Shown: one piece after another, positions 27,024 through 35,881 of the stretch
Layout of the letters: every line of letters begins with the position of its first letter
Position numbering within the stretch: the stretch's first letter is position 1
Source of the DNA: Suttonella indologenes
Lineage (GTDB): Bacteria > Pseudomonadota > Gammaproteobacteria > Cardiobacteriales > Cardiobacteriaceae
Assembly: GCF_900460215.1 (NCBI RefSeq)
Contig: NZ_UHIA01000004.1
Span: 224,501-288,500 of the forward strand
Reading direction: 5' to 3'
DNA: 64,000 nucleotides
Notes under the pieces: generated by a model
What the model was told of the DNA's origin: nothing
The model's input: the letters and a program-made list of their open reading frames with translations, nothing else
Database searches by the model: none
Program-made: the position numbers and the translations under genes

Positions 27024-27770
27024 GTGCAAACAGAAGGCATCTTGCATTCCATAGAAACCTGCGGAGCGGTCGACGGGCCGGGCTTGCGTTACATCGCCTT
27101 TTTCCAAGGCTGTCTGATGCGCTGCCTTTATTGTCATAACCGCGACAGCTGGCCTTTGCAAAGCGACACCAGCCAAATCGTTACCGTTGCGGAATTGATG
27201 AAAGAAGTCATGAGTTATCGCTTCTATCTTAAAGCCAGCGGCGGCGGGGTAACCGCCTCCGGCGGCGAACCGCTACTGCAATATGAATTCATCGGACAAT
27301 GGTTTGCCCAATGCCGCGCCGCAGGGCTGAATACCTGCCTCGATACCAACGGCTATGCGCGTTTCTACGATGAAAAACTGGACTATTTGCTCGATCATAC
27401 CGACCTCGTCATGCTCGATTTAAAGCAAATCGATCCGCAGCGGCATAAAGCCTTGGTCGGCGTGCATGTGGATAAAACCCTGAAATTCGCGCAATACCTA
27501 GCCGAGCGCAAGCAAAGTGTGCGCGTGCGTTTGGTCGTTGTGCCGGGGTATACCGATGACGATGCCACCGCCCATCTCTTGGGCGAATTCATCGCCCCGA
27601 TGGAAAACGTGCTGGAAGTCGAGCTGCTACCCTATCATGAACTGGGCGCGCATAAATGGGCATTATTCGGCGATACCTACAAATTACAAGGCGTATTGCC
27701 GCCGCCCGCAGAAACCTTGCAACGCATTCAAGGCATACTGGCGCAATACGGCAAAAAGGCATTTTTCTAA
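27024..27770 (+). CDS. pflA: Pyruvate formate-lyase activating enzyme (radical SAM)
   Basis: A 248-residue radical SAM protein that abstracts hydrogen from the PflB glycine. The [4Fe-4S] motif is CLMRCLYCHNRD, with the SAM-binding TASGGEPL block after it. The start is GTG at 27024 with GTGAGGAC upstream; family similarity begins immediately (GILHSIETCGAVDGPG). An intrinsic terminator follows. Confidence 0.95.
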   Translation: MQTEGILHSIETCGAVDGPGLRYIAFFQGCLMRCLYCHNRDSWPLQSDTSQIVTVAELMKEVMSYRFYLKASGGGVTASGGEPLLQYEFIGQWFAQCRAAGLNTCLDTNGYARFYDEKLDYLLDHTDLVMLDLKQIDPQRHKALVGVHVDKTLKFAQYLAERKQSVRVRLVVVPGYTDDDATAHLLGEFIAPMENVLEVELLPYHELGAHKWALFGDTYKLQGVLPPPAETLQRIQGILAQYGKKAFF

Positions 27771-27775
27771 TTGCA

Positions 27776-27804
27776 ATCGCCTCGCAAATGCGGGGCGATT
27801 TTTT
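27776..27804 (+). terminator. Intrinsic terminator after pflA
   Basis: ATCGCCTCGC pairs with GCGGGGCGAT around AAAT, with a T-run directly after the stem. Confidence 0.8.
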
Positions 27805-28281
27805 ATCCACGATCTTGCACAATCCCTGTGTGCATAAAGCGGAACAGCCTGTGGGAAAGCAGCTTAAGACACTCAAAGGGCAACAATAAATCTGTAATGC
27901 TCAAAAAATACACAGCAAAAATCCCTATTGTTTTTGCAAGAGATTTTCCCTATTACCGCAAGGCAGATGCCAGTAAAACATGTTTTGTCCCTCAAATGCA
28001 CAAGTCTTGTGTCTGAGAAAGGGAAAAAGCTGTGCATAGCTCGCTAAGTCCATTATGCCTTTGCAATAAATCTGTGCTGATTAAAAAATGCGCAGTCAAA
28101 AGCCGTCTTGTTTTTACGCCATATTTTGCTGCATGAGAATATAGCGGCGGGGGCAGTATCGCGCAATAAACACAATAATGCTGTGCATAGGGCAGGAAAA
28201 GCTGTGTAAATCTTGCTAGACGAATGAAATAGCAATAATAAAAATTTTCTGCTTAAAAAGTAAGCAGTGTATGCGCTTTGC
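27805..28281. other. Intergenic region with two diverged copies of one sequence
   Basis: No gene is supportable. Two related segments, around 27886-27945 and 28062-28120, share CAATAAATCTGT, then CTSAWAAAAWACRCAG-like text and a TTGTTTTT stretch about 176 bp apart, and GCTGTGCATAG recurs at about 28030 and 28190. This suggests decayed tandem repeats or old inserted elements. Confidence 0.45.
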
Positions 28282-28390
28282 TATAGTCGGAGAAGTGAAA
28301 AAGTAGTTCAAGGCGGCGAGCCGCAGACAGTACAAGAGCGTACGGCAAGGCGAGCCAACGCCGTAATACTTTTTCAATTCTTTGACTATA
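28282..28390. repeat. MITE-1 copy c (109 bp, complete)
   Basis: Both tips read TATAGTC inward. It is nearly identical to copy b in reverse orientation and to copy a. It lies between pflA and dadA, downstream of both genes. Confidence 0.85.
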
Positions 28391-28433
28391 TTCTCCATCA
28401 TGTGTGTCGCCGAAGAATTGAAACAGTGCGGCT

Positions 28434-29705
28434 TTATGCGACTGCTCCGCCTCTTCGACGATAGCGCGACAATCCCAAGTCTTCCGCTTCGATTTCCGGC
28501 GTCTTGCCGCTGATGATGTCGGCAATCAGACGTCCTGCGCCTAAGGACATCGTCCAGCCCAGCGTGCCGTGTCCGGTATTGAGGAAGAGGTTGGCATAGG
28601 GCGTTTTGCCGATAATCGGCGTGCTGTCGGGCGTGTTGGGGCGCAGTCCGCACCAAAATTCGCCGCGTGCCATATCGCCGCCCTGCGGGAATAACTCACG
28701 CGTGACCAATTCCAGCGTTTCGCGGTGTTTCTGCCGCAATTGCAAATCATAGCCGCAGAGTTCCGCCATGCCGCCGACGCGGATGCGTTCGTTTAAGCGC
28801 GTGATGGCGACTTTATAGGTTTCGTCGATAATGGTGGATTGCGGAGCTTGGTCGGTGTCGATAATCGGCAAGGTGAGAGAGTAGCCTTTGACGGGATAAA
28901 CGGGAATATCCAAGTGCAGGGCTTGCAGCATGGGGCGGCTGTAAGCGCCTAAGGCGGAGAGAAAGGCATCGCCGGTAAAAGTTTTGCCGCCGGCAATCAC
29001 GGCTTCGATTTTGCCGCCCTGCGTGTTAAAGCCTTCAATCGCATGTTCATAATAAAACTGTACGCCCTCGGTCTGCAGGCGTGCCGCGGTGCGCGTGGTG
29101 AATAAATGGCAGTCGCCGGTTTGGTCTTGCGGCAGATGCAGGGCGGCGACAATCGGGGCGGCGGCGCCGCTTAATGCCGGCTCGAATTGAAACATTTCCT
29201 GCGGATTGAGCAGGGAAAACGGCACGCCGTATTGCGCCAAAATCTCCATGTCTTTCGCCGCGGCATCGACTTCTTTTTGACTGCGGAAAATCTGCAAAGT
29301 ACCTTTCTGCCGTCCTTCGTAATCAATGCCTGCCGCCTGAAATTCGGCAAACATCGCGCGGCTGTAATCGGAAATCCGCACCATGCGCGCCTTATTTTCC
29401 TTATAACGCGCTTCGCTGCAATTGGCGAGCATCTGCGACAGCCATTGCATCTGAAAGCGGCTGCCGTCGGGGCGCATAATCAGCGGCGAATGTTTGCGCA
29501 GCAGCCATTTTGCCGCTTTCAGTGGTATCCCCGGCGCCGCCCAAGGCGTGGTATAGCCGAAAGATAATTGTCCGGCATTGGCTTTGCTGGTTTCCAAGCC
29601 TGCGCCGATATGTTTGTCAATCACTAACACTTCATGTCCTTGGTGGTGCAAAAACCATGCGCTGGCAATCCCTACCACACCTGCGCCTAAAATCACGACT
29701 TTCAT
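28434..29705 (-). CDS. dadA: D-amino acid dehydrogenase, small subunit
   Basis: A 423-residue FAD enzyme that oxidises D-alanine and other D-amino acids to 2-oxo acids, feeding electrons to the respiratory chain. The dinucleotide fold opens VVILGAGVVGIASAWFL, and GLRPNTPDSTPIIG and LNTGHGTLGWTMS near the C terminus are diagnostic of DadA. No alanine racemase gene (dadX) is adjacent. A Lrp/AsnC-type regulator is divergently transcribed 119 bp away and probably controls it. Confidence 0.93.
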   Translation of the reverse strand: MKVVILGAGVVGIASAWFLHHQGHEVLVIDKHIGAGLETSKANAGQLSFGYTTPWAAPGIPLKAAKWLLRKHSPLIMRPDGSRFQMQWLSQMLANCSEARYKENKARMVRISDYSRAMFAEFQAAGIDYEGRQKGTLQIFRSQKEVDAAAKDMEILAQYGVPFSLLNPQEMFQFEPALSGAAAPIVAALHLPQDQTGDCHLFTTRTAARLQTEGVQFYYEHAIEGFNTQGGKIEAVIAGGKTFTGDAFLSALGAYSRPMLQALHLDIPVYPVKGYSLTLPIIDTDQAPQSTIIDETYKVAITRLNERIRVGGMAELCGYDLQLRQKHRETLELVTRELFPQGGDMARGEFWCGLRPNTPDSTPIIGKTPYANLFLNTGHGTLGWTMSLGAGRLIADIISGKTPEIEAEDLGLSRYRRRGGAVA

Positions 29706-29824
29706 TCATCACTCCTCTTTAAAATAAGCCTTATAGTCTAAGCAAGTGCTAAAATATTTTTCACTTATTTTTGTCGTAAAAAAAGGTTTTTCATCGGTAA
29801 TTCGGCTAATAAACAGGAAAAAAT

Positions 29825-30289
29825 ATGCAATTAGATAAAATTGACCATAAGATTCTGCAATTGCTGCAAGGCAATGCCCGTCTGTCGATGACGGCTTTGG
29901 CGGAAAAAGTCGGACTGTCCGTGTCGCCGGTAACGGAACGTGTGCGCCGCTTGGAGCAAAGCGGCGTGATTCTGCGTTATCAGGCAAGGTTGAATCCTGC
30001 CGCTTTGGGTTTGGGTTTGCTGGTATTTGTGGAGCTGAAGCTACATAGCAAATCAGGGCATACTTTTGATGATTTCCGCCGCGAAGTGCGCAAAATTCCG
30101 CAGGTGCTAGGTTGCTATCTCATCAGCGGCGAATACGATTATCTGCTGAAACTGCGTCTGCCGGATATGGCGGCGTATCGCGAAGTCTTGGGCGGGATTT
30201 TGCTGCAATTACCTGCCGCGATTGAAAGCCGCAGCTATGTGGTCATGGAAGAAGTGAAAGACGAAGAGGATTTTTATTGGCGACCTTAA
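29825..30289 (+). CDS. Lrp/AsnC-family transcriptional regulator (probable dadA regulator)
   Basis: A 154-residue regulator. The N-terminal winged HTH is clear (LDKIDHKILQLLQGNARLSM, then SVSPVTERVRRLE) and the C-terminal RAM ligand domain contains VLGCYLISGEYDYLL. In Pseudomonas the equivalent DadR responds to alanine; the divergent position next to dadA makes the same role likely. Its terminator carries an inserted MITE. Confidence 0.9.
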   Translation: MQLDKIDHKILQLLQGNARLSMTALAEKVGLSVSPVTERVRRLEQSGVILRYQARLNPAALGLGLLVFVELKLHSKSGHTFDDFRREVRKIPQVLGCYLISGEYDYLLKLRLPDMAAYREVLGGILLQLPAAIESRSYVVMEEVKDEEDFYWRP

Positions 30290-30315
30290 TCCCGCCATGC
30301 CTCATCGACAAATGA

Positions 30316-30447
30316 GAACCGCCGCTATTTATAGTTTCTTCAGATTAAAATGAGACAATAAAAATTTTCAACATATTGAAAAATATTTCAATATGTTGTG
30401 TTAAGGCATATCATTTTAATCTGAAGAGACTATAGCGGCGGTTTTTT
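30316..30447 (+). terminator. Intrinsic terminator of the Lrp-type gene, split by MITE-3
   Basis: GAACCGCCGCTA (30316-30327) and TAGCGGCGGTTTTTT (about 30433-30447) are the two arms of a strong terminator stem with T-run. MITE-3 occupies the space between them, so the original loop was only a few bases of TA-rich sequence. Confidence 0.75.
30330..30434. repeat. MITE-3 (105 bp, inserted in a terminator loop)
   Basis: The left end TATAGTTTCTTCAGATTAAA and the right end, inverted TATAGTCTCTTCAGATTAAA, form a TIR of about 25 bp. An internal palindrome (CAACATATTGAAA/TTTCAATATGTTG) lies at the centre. The element shares the tip pattern of MITE-2. Confidence 0.8.
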
Positions 30448-30458
30448 CTATGGGAAGA

Positions 30459-30698
30459 TTATTGCAAAGCCTTGCGCATGGCTTGTTTGAAATCTTCTAA
30501 GGCGCAGAAGCCTTGCGTATTCACAGGGCAGTTGGCGATTTCCAAAGTGACGCGCTGCGGCGGATTGCTGTCGCTAAGCGCTTGCGCTTGGCGCAGCTGC
30601 TCGGTGCTTTGGTAGAAATATTCGATTTTTATCCATTGCTTGTCTTGCGGATCGCGCCATTGTTGGAAGGCGATTTTGCCGCCTGAAAAAGTTTACGC
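30459..30698 (-). pseudogene. C-terminal fragment of a histidine acid phosphatase
   Basis: A frame without start reads IAFQQWRDPQDKQWIKIEYF and ends NCPVNTQGFCALEDFKQAM. The C-P...G-x-C-x-L-x-x-F pattern is the C-terminal segment of histidine-type acid phosphatases (AppA/Agp-like). The N-terminal RHGxRxP part is absent. The fragment ends in AT-rich DNA about 240 bp before repeat A copy 3. Confidence 0.55.
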
Positions 30699-30842
30699 TT
30701 TGTAATCATCGGCTTCAAGGAAAAGATAAAAAAATAGCGCTAATTCTTTTTTCTTATCGCCGCTAATACTTTGATTTGTTTGTTTTTGCAGAAAATAGAA
30801 AATTTTTTGAGCATTTCTGTTTGTATTTGTATATTGACAAGA

Positions 30843-30938
30843 CTATAATTCAAAACCTAAAGGTTTTTTAACAAAGTCGCGCCGCATGATGCCGATTGTG
30901 ATGAAAACGCCGCATGATGTTGCCGCTGCTGATTTCAT
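30843..30938 (-). CDS. Possible 31-residue peptide following repeat A
   Basis: The ATG sits at the end of repeat A copy 3 with the same AAGGAAATTTTG leader as the kinase gene at 3832. The peptide begins MKSAAATSCGVFITIGIM and ends PLGFEL. It could be a real small protein, or the remains of a gene once expressed from the repeat. No family is recognised. Confidence 0.25.
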   Translation of the reverse strand: MKSAAATSCGVFITIGIMRRDFVKKPLGFEL

Positions 30939-31060
30939 CAAAATTTCCTTACTGGTTGAAACCCTTTAGGGAGGATAATCTTGTGGGAGAGGTGTAACCT
31001 CTTCCAATTCAGGGCAACACGTAGAGCGACGCTTTATGTGTCGCTCTGTGTGTTGAAACA
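30936..31060. repeat. Structured intergenic repeat A, copy 3
   Basis: Third copy, lacking five bases of the small CCTCCC/GGGAGG stem. In the long stem one arm is the copy-1 type (GTAGAGCGAC) and the other the copy-2 type (GTCGCTCTGTG); on the plus strand as RNA the mismatched positions become G-U pairs. It lies 29 bp before the agaZ start, so it is part of that operon's leader if transcription begins upstream. Confidence 0.75.
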
Positions 31061-31088
31061 TGACCTGCTAAAGCAGAAAGGAGTATTT

Positions 31089-32366
31089 GTGAAGCCACAT
31101 CTTTTAGCCGAGCGCGTCGCCGAGCATAAGCGGAGCGGCAAAGGCGGCATCACTTCCGTATGTAGTGCTTTGCCGGCGGTGTTGCGCGCTGCCGCTGCCT
31201 CCGCTAAAGCCCATGATGCCGTTCTCTTAATCGAATCCACATCCAATCAAGTCGATCAATTCGGCGGTTATACGGGTTTGACCCCTGCGCAATTTATCGC
31301 CCAAACGCGGCAATTGATTGCCGACTGCGGTTTTCCTTTGGAAAAACTGGTTTTTGGCGGCGACCATCTCGGGCCGAATGCTTGGCAGCACGAAACGGCG
31401 GCAGAAGCGATGCACAAGGCGGAAGAATTGCTGCGCCAATACGCGGCGGCAGGTTTTCAGAAAATCCATTTGGATTGCAGTATGAGCTGCGCCGACGACC
31501 CTGTGCCGTTGGACGATTTGACCGTTGCCACCCGTGCCGCGCGTTTGTGCAAAATTGCCGAAGCCGCCGCGCCGAATCAGGATATTGTCTATATCGTGGG
31601 CACGGAAGTGCCGGTGCCGGGCGGTGCGCAGGAAGATATCGAGGGCATTACGCCGACTTCCGCCGCTGCTGCGGCAAAAACCTTGGCGGTGCATCAGGAA
31701 GTCTTTGCACAGGAAGGTTTAAGCGCGGTTTGGCCGCGCGTTATCGGCTTGGTGGTGCAGCCCGGTGTGGAATTCGATCATCTGCAAGTGGTGGATTATG
31801 TACCTGAAAAAGCGCGCGAATTGGTGGCTTTGGCGGAGACTTTCCCCCATGCGGTTTTTGAAGCGCATTCCACCGATTACCAAAGCCGCCATCATCTCGC
31901 CCAATTGGTGCGCGATCATTTTGCGATTTTAAAAGTCGGACCGGCGCTGACTTTCGCTTATCGCGAAGCCCTGTATGCGCTTAACCGCGCCTTGCTGGCG
32001 GTTTATCCCGATGCGGCTGCCGATGTGGCGGCGGTCATGGAAGCCACGATGCTGGCCGAGCCTTCGCGTTGGCAGAAATATTATCACGGCGATGCGCAGC
32101 AGCAGGCATTGCTGCGCGTTTACAGTCTGTCCGATCGTATGCGTTATTACTGGCCGCAGGCGGCGGTGCAGGCAGAAATTGCCAAATTCCATCAAGCCTT
32201 TGACCAAGCCGAGCTGCCTTACGGCGTTTTGCATCAATATCTGCCGCAGGCGGTAGAAGTCTGCCACAATCACGGCGAAGCCTTCAGTGCCGCCAATTTG
32301 ATTGAGCAGCATATCCGCTTTGCTCTCGAGCCCTATTATTCAGCCACAGACGGAGCAGGCGCATGA
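31089..32366 (+). CDS. Tagatose-1,6-bisphosphate aldolase accessory subunit (GatZ/KbaZ family)
   Basis: A 425-residue class II aldolase-type chaperone subunit. It starts KPHLLAERVAEHKRSG and contains LIESTSNQVDQFGGYTG and FGGDHLGPN, signatures of GatZ/KbaZ/AgaZ. This subunit stabilises and activates the catalytic KbaY/GatY subunit, which is not in the window. The start is GTG 31089 with AAAGGAG eight bases before; a longer in-frame extension through repeat A is ignored. It heads an operon with an AgaS-like protein and a PTS, pointing to N-acetylgalactosamine or galactosamine catabolism. Confidence 0.9.
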   Translation: MKPHLLAERVAEHKRSGKGGITSVCSALPAVLRAAAASAKAHDAVLLIESTSNQVDQFGGYTGLTPAQFIAQTRQLIADCGFPLEKLVFGGDHLGPNAWQHETAAEAMHKAEELLRQYAAAGFQKIHLDCSMSCADDPVPLDDLTVATRAARLCKIAEAAAPNQDIVYIVGTEVPVPGGAQEDIEGITPTSAAAAAKTLAVHQEVFAQEGLSAVWPRVIGLVVQPGVEFDHLQVVDYVPEKARELVALAETFPHAVFEAHSTDYQSRHHLAQLVRDHFAILKVGPALTFAYREALYALNRALLAVYPDAAADVAAVMEATMLAEPSRWQKYYHGDAQQQALLRVYSLSDRMRYYWPQAAVQAEIAKFHQAFDQAELPYGVLHQYLPQAVEVCHNHGEAFSAANLIEQHIRFALEPYYSATDGAGA

Positions 32367-33535
32367 TTGCAGACAAAGATATTGCTTATTTTCAGGCGCA
32401 GGGCGCGCAAGCCACCGCACGGGAAATCAGCGGACAGGCACAGGCTTGGTTGGAAATTCCCCAATTATTACAGCATGATCAAGCCGCATTGCAGCCGCTT
32501 GCCGCTGCGCTGAACAATCCGCAGGCGACGGTCATCTTTAGCGGCGCCGGCACTTCCGCCTATGTCGGCGATATTGTCGCGCCCTTGATTGCGCCGCTTG
32601 CCGCCGCGCATTGCCAAGCGATTGCCAGCACCGATTTTGTCGCCCAACCTGCCGACCGTCTGCCGCGTCATGCCGAAGGAATTTTCTTTACCTTTGCGCG
32701 TTCGGGCAATTCGCCGGAAAGTGTGGACAGTATTGAAAAACTGGCGATTGTCGCGCCAAAAATGCAGCCTTATGCGGTAACTTGCAATGCACAGGGACAA
32801 TTGGCGCTGGACGGACGCACCTATAGTTTGCTGATGCCGCCGCAAACCCATGACGCCAGCTTTGTCATGACATCCAGCTTTTCTACCATGACGCTCTACA
32901 CCGCCGCCTTATGCCGCCAAGCCCTCGGATTGGCGGCATCGGACTTTAGCGCGCTTGCCGAGGCTTCGCAGCAGATTAACCGTCAGTTTTATCACAGCGC
33001 GACGGCGGACACCTTGCTACAAGCGCAGCGTCTGATTTTCTTAGGCAGTAGTGCGCTTTACGGCGCGGCACGCGAATGTGCGCTGAAAATTTTGGAAATG
33101 ACCGCGGGCGCGATTCCCACCATGGCGGAAACCTCGCTCGGCTTCCGACACGGACCGAAATCCCTAATTAATGCGCAAACGGCGGTTATGGTTCTGCCGA
33201 GCAATCATGCCTATACCCAACAATTTGACGCCGACATCATCCGCGAATTAGCCAATGACGGCAGCGCGGCGGCAATCGTCGTGCCGGCAAGTGCGGAATT
33301 TTTTGCGCGTTTTGAGGATATTGCGGCGCATCCGAGCGTCATTGCGCTACCCTATGCGGCGGCAGGCGACAGCTTCAGCGACGACTATCTGGCGGTCTTG
33401 GCGGTGCAATACGCGCAATTGCTCGGTCTGCGTGCCGCGATTGAACGCCGCATTTCCCCCGATAATCCCAACCCCAGCGGACAAGTGAACCGCGTGGTGA
33501 AAGGCGTTCGCCTATACCCTTATTCGACATCATAA
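32363..33535 (+). CDS. agaS: AgaS-like galactosamine-6-phosphate deaminase/isomerase (SIS domains)
   Basis: A 390-residue protein with two SIS domains. The first has VIFSGAGTSAYVGD and SGNSPES; the second has FLGSSALYGAARECALKI and ETSLGFRHGPKS, matching AgaS and the isomerase half of glucosamine synthase. AgaS converts galactosamine-6-phosphate to tagatose-6-phosphate with release of ammonia. It overlaps the aldolase subunit gene by ATGA, and the PTS genes follow, so substrate uptake and conversion are coupled. Confidence 0.88.
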   Translation: MIADKDIAYFQAQGAQATAREISGQAQAWLEIPQLLQHDQAALQPLAAALNNPQATVIFSGAGTSAYVGDIVAPLIAPLAAAHCQAIASTDFVAQPADRLPRHAEGIFFTFARSGNSPESVDSIEKLAIVAPKMQPYAVTCNAQGQLALDGRTYSLLMPPQTHDASFVMTSSFSTMTLYTAALCRQALGLAASDFSALAEASQQINRQFYHSATADTLLQAQRLIFLGSSALYGAARECALKILEMTAGAIPTMAETSLGFRHGPKSLINAQTAVMVLPSNHAYTQQFDADIIRELANDGSAAAIVVPASAEFFARFEDIAAHPSVIALPYAAAGDSFSDDYLAVLAVQYAQLLGLRAAIERRISPDNPNPSGQVNRVVKGVRLYPYSTS

Positions 33536-33549
33536 AAAAGGAGAGAGAT

Positions 33550-34032
33550 ATGCCTAATATTTTATTGACGCGCATCGATAACCGCCTGATTCACGGGCAG
33601 GTCGGGATGACGTGGACAAATTGGCTGGGCGCGAATTTGGTTCTCGTCGCCGATGACGAGCTGGCGAATGACGAAACCCAGCAAGCCCTGATGGAAATGG
33701 CGATTGCGGGCGGTGCGGAATCGCGTTTCTTCAGCCTGCAGAAAACCATTGATGTGATTCACAAAGCGGCGGACAGACAGAAAATTTTTCTGGTTGTGCG
33801 TGATCCGCAAGCCGCATTGAAATTGGTAGAAGGTGGCGTGCCGATTGACAAAATCAACGTCGGCAACCTGCACTTTGCCGAAGGCAAGCGGCAAGTCTCG
33901 AAAGTGATTTCCGTCACCGAAGACGATGTCCGCTGCTTTAAGGCGCTGGAAGCAAAAGGCGTTCCCTGTACCGCACAAGGCACGCCCGATGATAAAAAAG
34001 TGCCGATTCTTCAACTGCTTGAAACGGAGTAA
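33550..34032 (+). CDS. PTS IIB component, mannose/N-acetylgalactosamine family
   Basis: A 160-residue cytoplasmic IIB protein. The phosphorylated His is H15 in RIDNRLIHGQVG, the standard motif. It passes phosphate from IIA to the sugar entering through IIC/IID. GGAGAGA precedes the ATG, and the IIC gene follows four bases after its stop. Confidence 0.93.
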   Translation: MPNILLTRIDNRLIHGQVGMTWTNWLGANLVLVADDELANDETQQALMEMAIAGGAESRFFSLQKTIDVIHKAADRQKIFLVVRDPQAALKLVEGGVPIDKINVGNLHFAEGKRQVSKVISVTEDDVRCFKALEAKGVPCTAQGTPDDKKVPILQLLETE

Positions 34033-34035
34033 ACC

Positions 34036-34842
34036 ATGGAAGCCACAGAAATCATTGCCCAATTCAGCCTTTGGCAGGCTTTGGCGGTCGCCATCTTTGC
34101 AGGGATTGCAGGGATTGACCTCTTTAACGTGCTTACCCATATCCACCGCCCGATTATCGCCGGTCCGATTGTCGGCTTGCTCTTAGGTAATCCGCAGGCG
34201 GGCTTGGTCGCAGGAGCGAGCTTCGAGCTGATGTGGATGGGCTTGGTGCCGCTGGCAGGCGCGCAGCCGCCGAACGTGGTGCTGGGCGGCATCATCGGCA
34301 CCGCCTTTGTGATTGCCACAGGACAAACCGCCGAACAGGCGATTGTGGTCGCGATACCGGCGGCGGTATTCGTGCAAATGTGCATCACCTTCTTATTCAC
34401 CGCCTTCTCGCCGCTGATGAGCACCGCGGATAAATATGCGCAAACCCTGAATTTCAAAGGCATTGCCAATCTGAACTATCTCGGCATGAGCATCTTATTC
34501 GTCTTCTACTTCTTCATCGCCTTTGCAGCGATTTACTTCGGCGCGGAAGCCGCACGCGGCTTAGTCAGCCTGATTCCGAAATGGATTACCGACGGACTGC
34601 AAATGGCGGGCGGACTGATGCCGGCAATCGGCTTCGGCATCCTGCTTAACATCATGTTACAACGCCAATACATCGCCTACTTCCTCATGGGCTTTTTGCT
34701 CGCCGCCTATTTCCAACAACCGCTGCTGGCGATTGCCTTAGTCGGCGTGGCATTTGCCCTGATTGAATACTATCTGCGCGAAGCCGTGCCGCAAGGCAGC
34801 GCCAAAGCCGATAAATCCGAAGATTATGAAGAGGGTATCTAA
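34036..34842 (+). CDS. PTS IIC component, mannose/N-acetylgalactosamine family
   Basis: A 268-residue membrane channel component with about eight hydrophobic segments. GPIVGLLLGNPQAGLVAGAS and MGLVPLAGAQPPNVVLG are typical IIC-Man blocks. It pairs with the IID protein encoded next to form the sugar path. Confidence 0.93.
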   Translation: MEATEIIAQFSLWQALAVAIFAGIAGIDLFNVLTHIHRPIIAGPIVGLLLGNPQAGLVAGASFELMWMGLVPLAGAQPPNVVLGGIIGTAFVIATGQTAEQAIVVAIPAAVFVQMCITFLFTAFSPLMSTADKYAQTLNFKGIANLNYLGMSILFVFYFFIAFAAIYFGAEAARGLVSLIPKWITDGLQMAGGLMPAIGFGILLNIMLQRQYIAYFLMGFLLAAYFQQPLLAIALVGVAFALIEYYLREAVPQGSAKADKSEDYEEGI

Positions 34843-34843
34843 A

Positions 34844-35776
34844 ATGAGTGAACATCAAAAAGAAATCGTCAGCGGTGCTTATGAAGATTTAAGCGCACCT
34901 AAAGTCATTACCCCGAAAGACCTGCGCCGCATGGCTTGGCGCTCGCTCTTCCTGCAAGCCTCCTTCAACTACGAACGCATGCAGGCAAACGGCTGGCTAT
35001 ACAGCATCTTGCCCTCGCTGCGCAAAATCCACAAAAACGAAAACGACCTGAAAAAATCTATGGCAATGCACTTGGAATTTTTCAACACCCATCCGCTCTT
35101 GGTGACCTTCATCTCGGGACTGGTGCTGGCAATGGAAGAAGCCAAAGAACGCATCGACACCATCCGCGCGATTAAAGTCTCCACCATGGGGCCGGGCGGC
35201 GGCATCGGCGACGCCGTATTCTGGCTGACCCTGCTCTCTATCTGCGGCGGCATCGGTGCTTCCTTCTCCTTGCAAGGTTCGTGGCTGGGGCCGATCTTCT
35301 TCTTTGTGCTGTTTAACGTCGTGCATTTCTCCCTGCGCTTCGGCTTGGCAAGCTACGGCTACAAAATGGGCGTATCGGCGATTAAAAACCTCAAAGACCA
35401 AACCAAAAAACTGGCGCATGCCGCCTCAATCGTCGGTTTGATGGTAATCGGCGCGATGACCGCCAGCTATGTCCGCTTGGAATCAGGTCTGCAACTGGTA
35501 CGCAAAGCCGGCGACGCCACCTTTGTCTACACCCTGCAAGGCGATTTGGTCGATAAAATCATGCCGGCATTGCTGCCGCTCTTATGGACGCTCTTCATTT
35601 TGTGGCGGATTAAAAAAGGCAGCTCACCGCTGAAATTGGTCATCATGACCGTTGTCTTCGGTTTAGTTTGCACCTTGTTGCCGGTGCTGCTGAAAACCAT
35701 GTTCGGCTGGGAAATCATCGACCCTGCCGTCTTAATGGAACGCGGCAATTTATTCGGCAAACCTTGGGGCAATTAA
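34844..35776 (+). CDS. PTS IID component, mannose/N-acetylgalactosamine family
   Basis: A 310-residue membrane component. The ATG at 34844 (MSEHQKEIVSGAYEDLS) lies one base after the IIC stop and is preferred to the longer overlapping frame. RSLFLQASFNYERMQANGW and TMGPGGGIGDAVFW are the conserved IID features. The C terminus has several membrane helices. A strong intrinsic terminator follows at once, separating the IIA gene. Confidence 0.93.
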   Translation: MSEHQKEIVSGAYEDLSAPKVITPKDLRRMAWRSLFLQASFNYERMQANGWLYSILPSLRKIHKNENDLKKSMAMHLEFFNTHPLLVTFISGLVLAMEEAKERIDTIRAIKVSTMGPGGGIGDAVFWLTLLSICGGIGASFSLQGSWLGPIFFFVLFNVVHFSLRFGLASYGYKMGVSAIKNLKDQTKKLAHAASIVGLMVIGAMTASYVRLESGLQLVRKAGDATFVYTLQGDLVDKIMPALLPLLWTLFILWRIKKGSSPLKLVIMTVVFGLVCTLLPVLLKTMFGWEIIDPAVLMERGNLFGKPWGN

Positions 35777-35786
35777 GCGACAATAG

Positions 35787-35819
35787 ACAGGCGGCGCCAA
35801 GCGCCGCCTGTGCTTTTTC
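35787..35819 (+). terminator. Intrinsic terminator between the IID and IIA genes
   Basis: ACAGGCGGCGC and GCGCCGCCTGT form an 11 bp stem around CAA, then GCTTTTTC. It lies inside the PTS cluster, so IIA expression depends on read-through or on its own promoter in the next 60 bases. Confidence 0.85.
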
Positions 35820-35881
35820 GGTAAATCGGGGCAGGGCATTACGCCTTGTTCCGAATGAAAACAGATTAATAAGGAAGCAAA

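Noticed and set aside
30981..31088. In-frame 36-residue extension of the KbaZ/AgaZ-like protein through repeat A
   Set aside because: The same peptide is encoded by the other repeat copies where no gene follows in frame; the GTG at 31089 has a strong AAAGGAG site and family similarity begins there.
33562..34146. 194-codon minus-strand frame over the PTS IIB gene
   Set aside because: Antisense to a clear IIB gene with active-site His; no recognisable domain.
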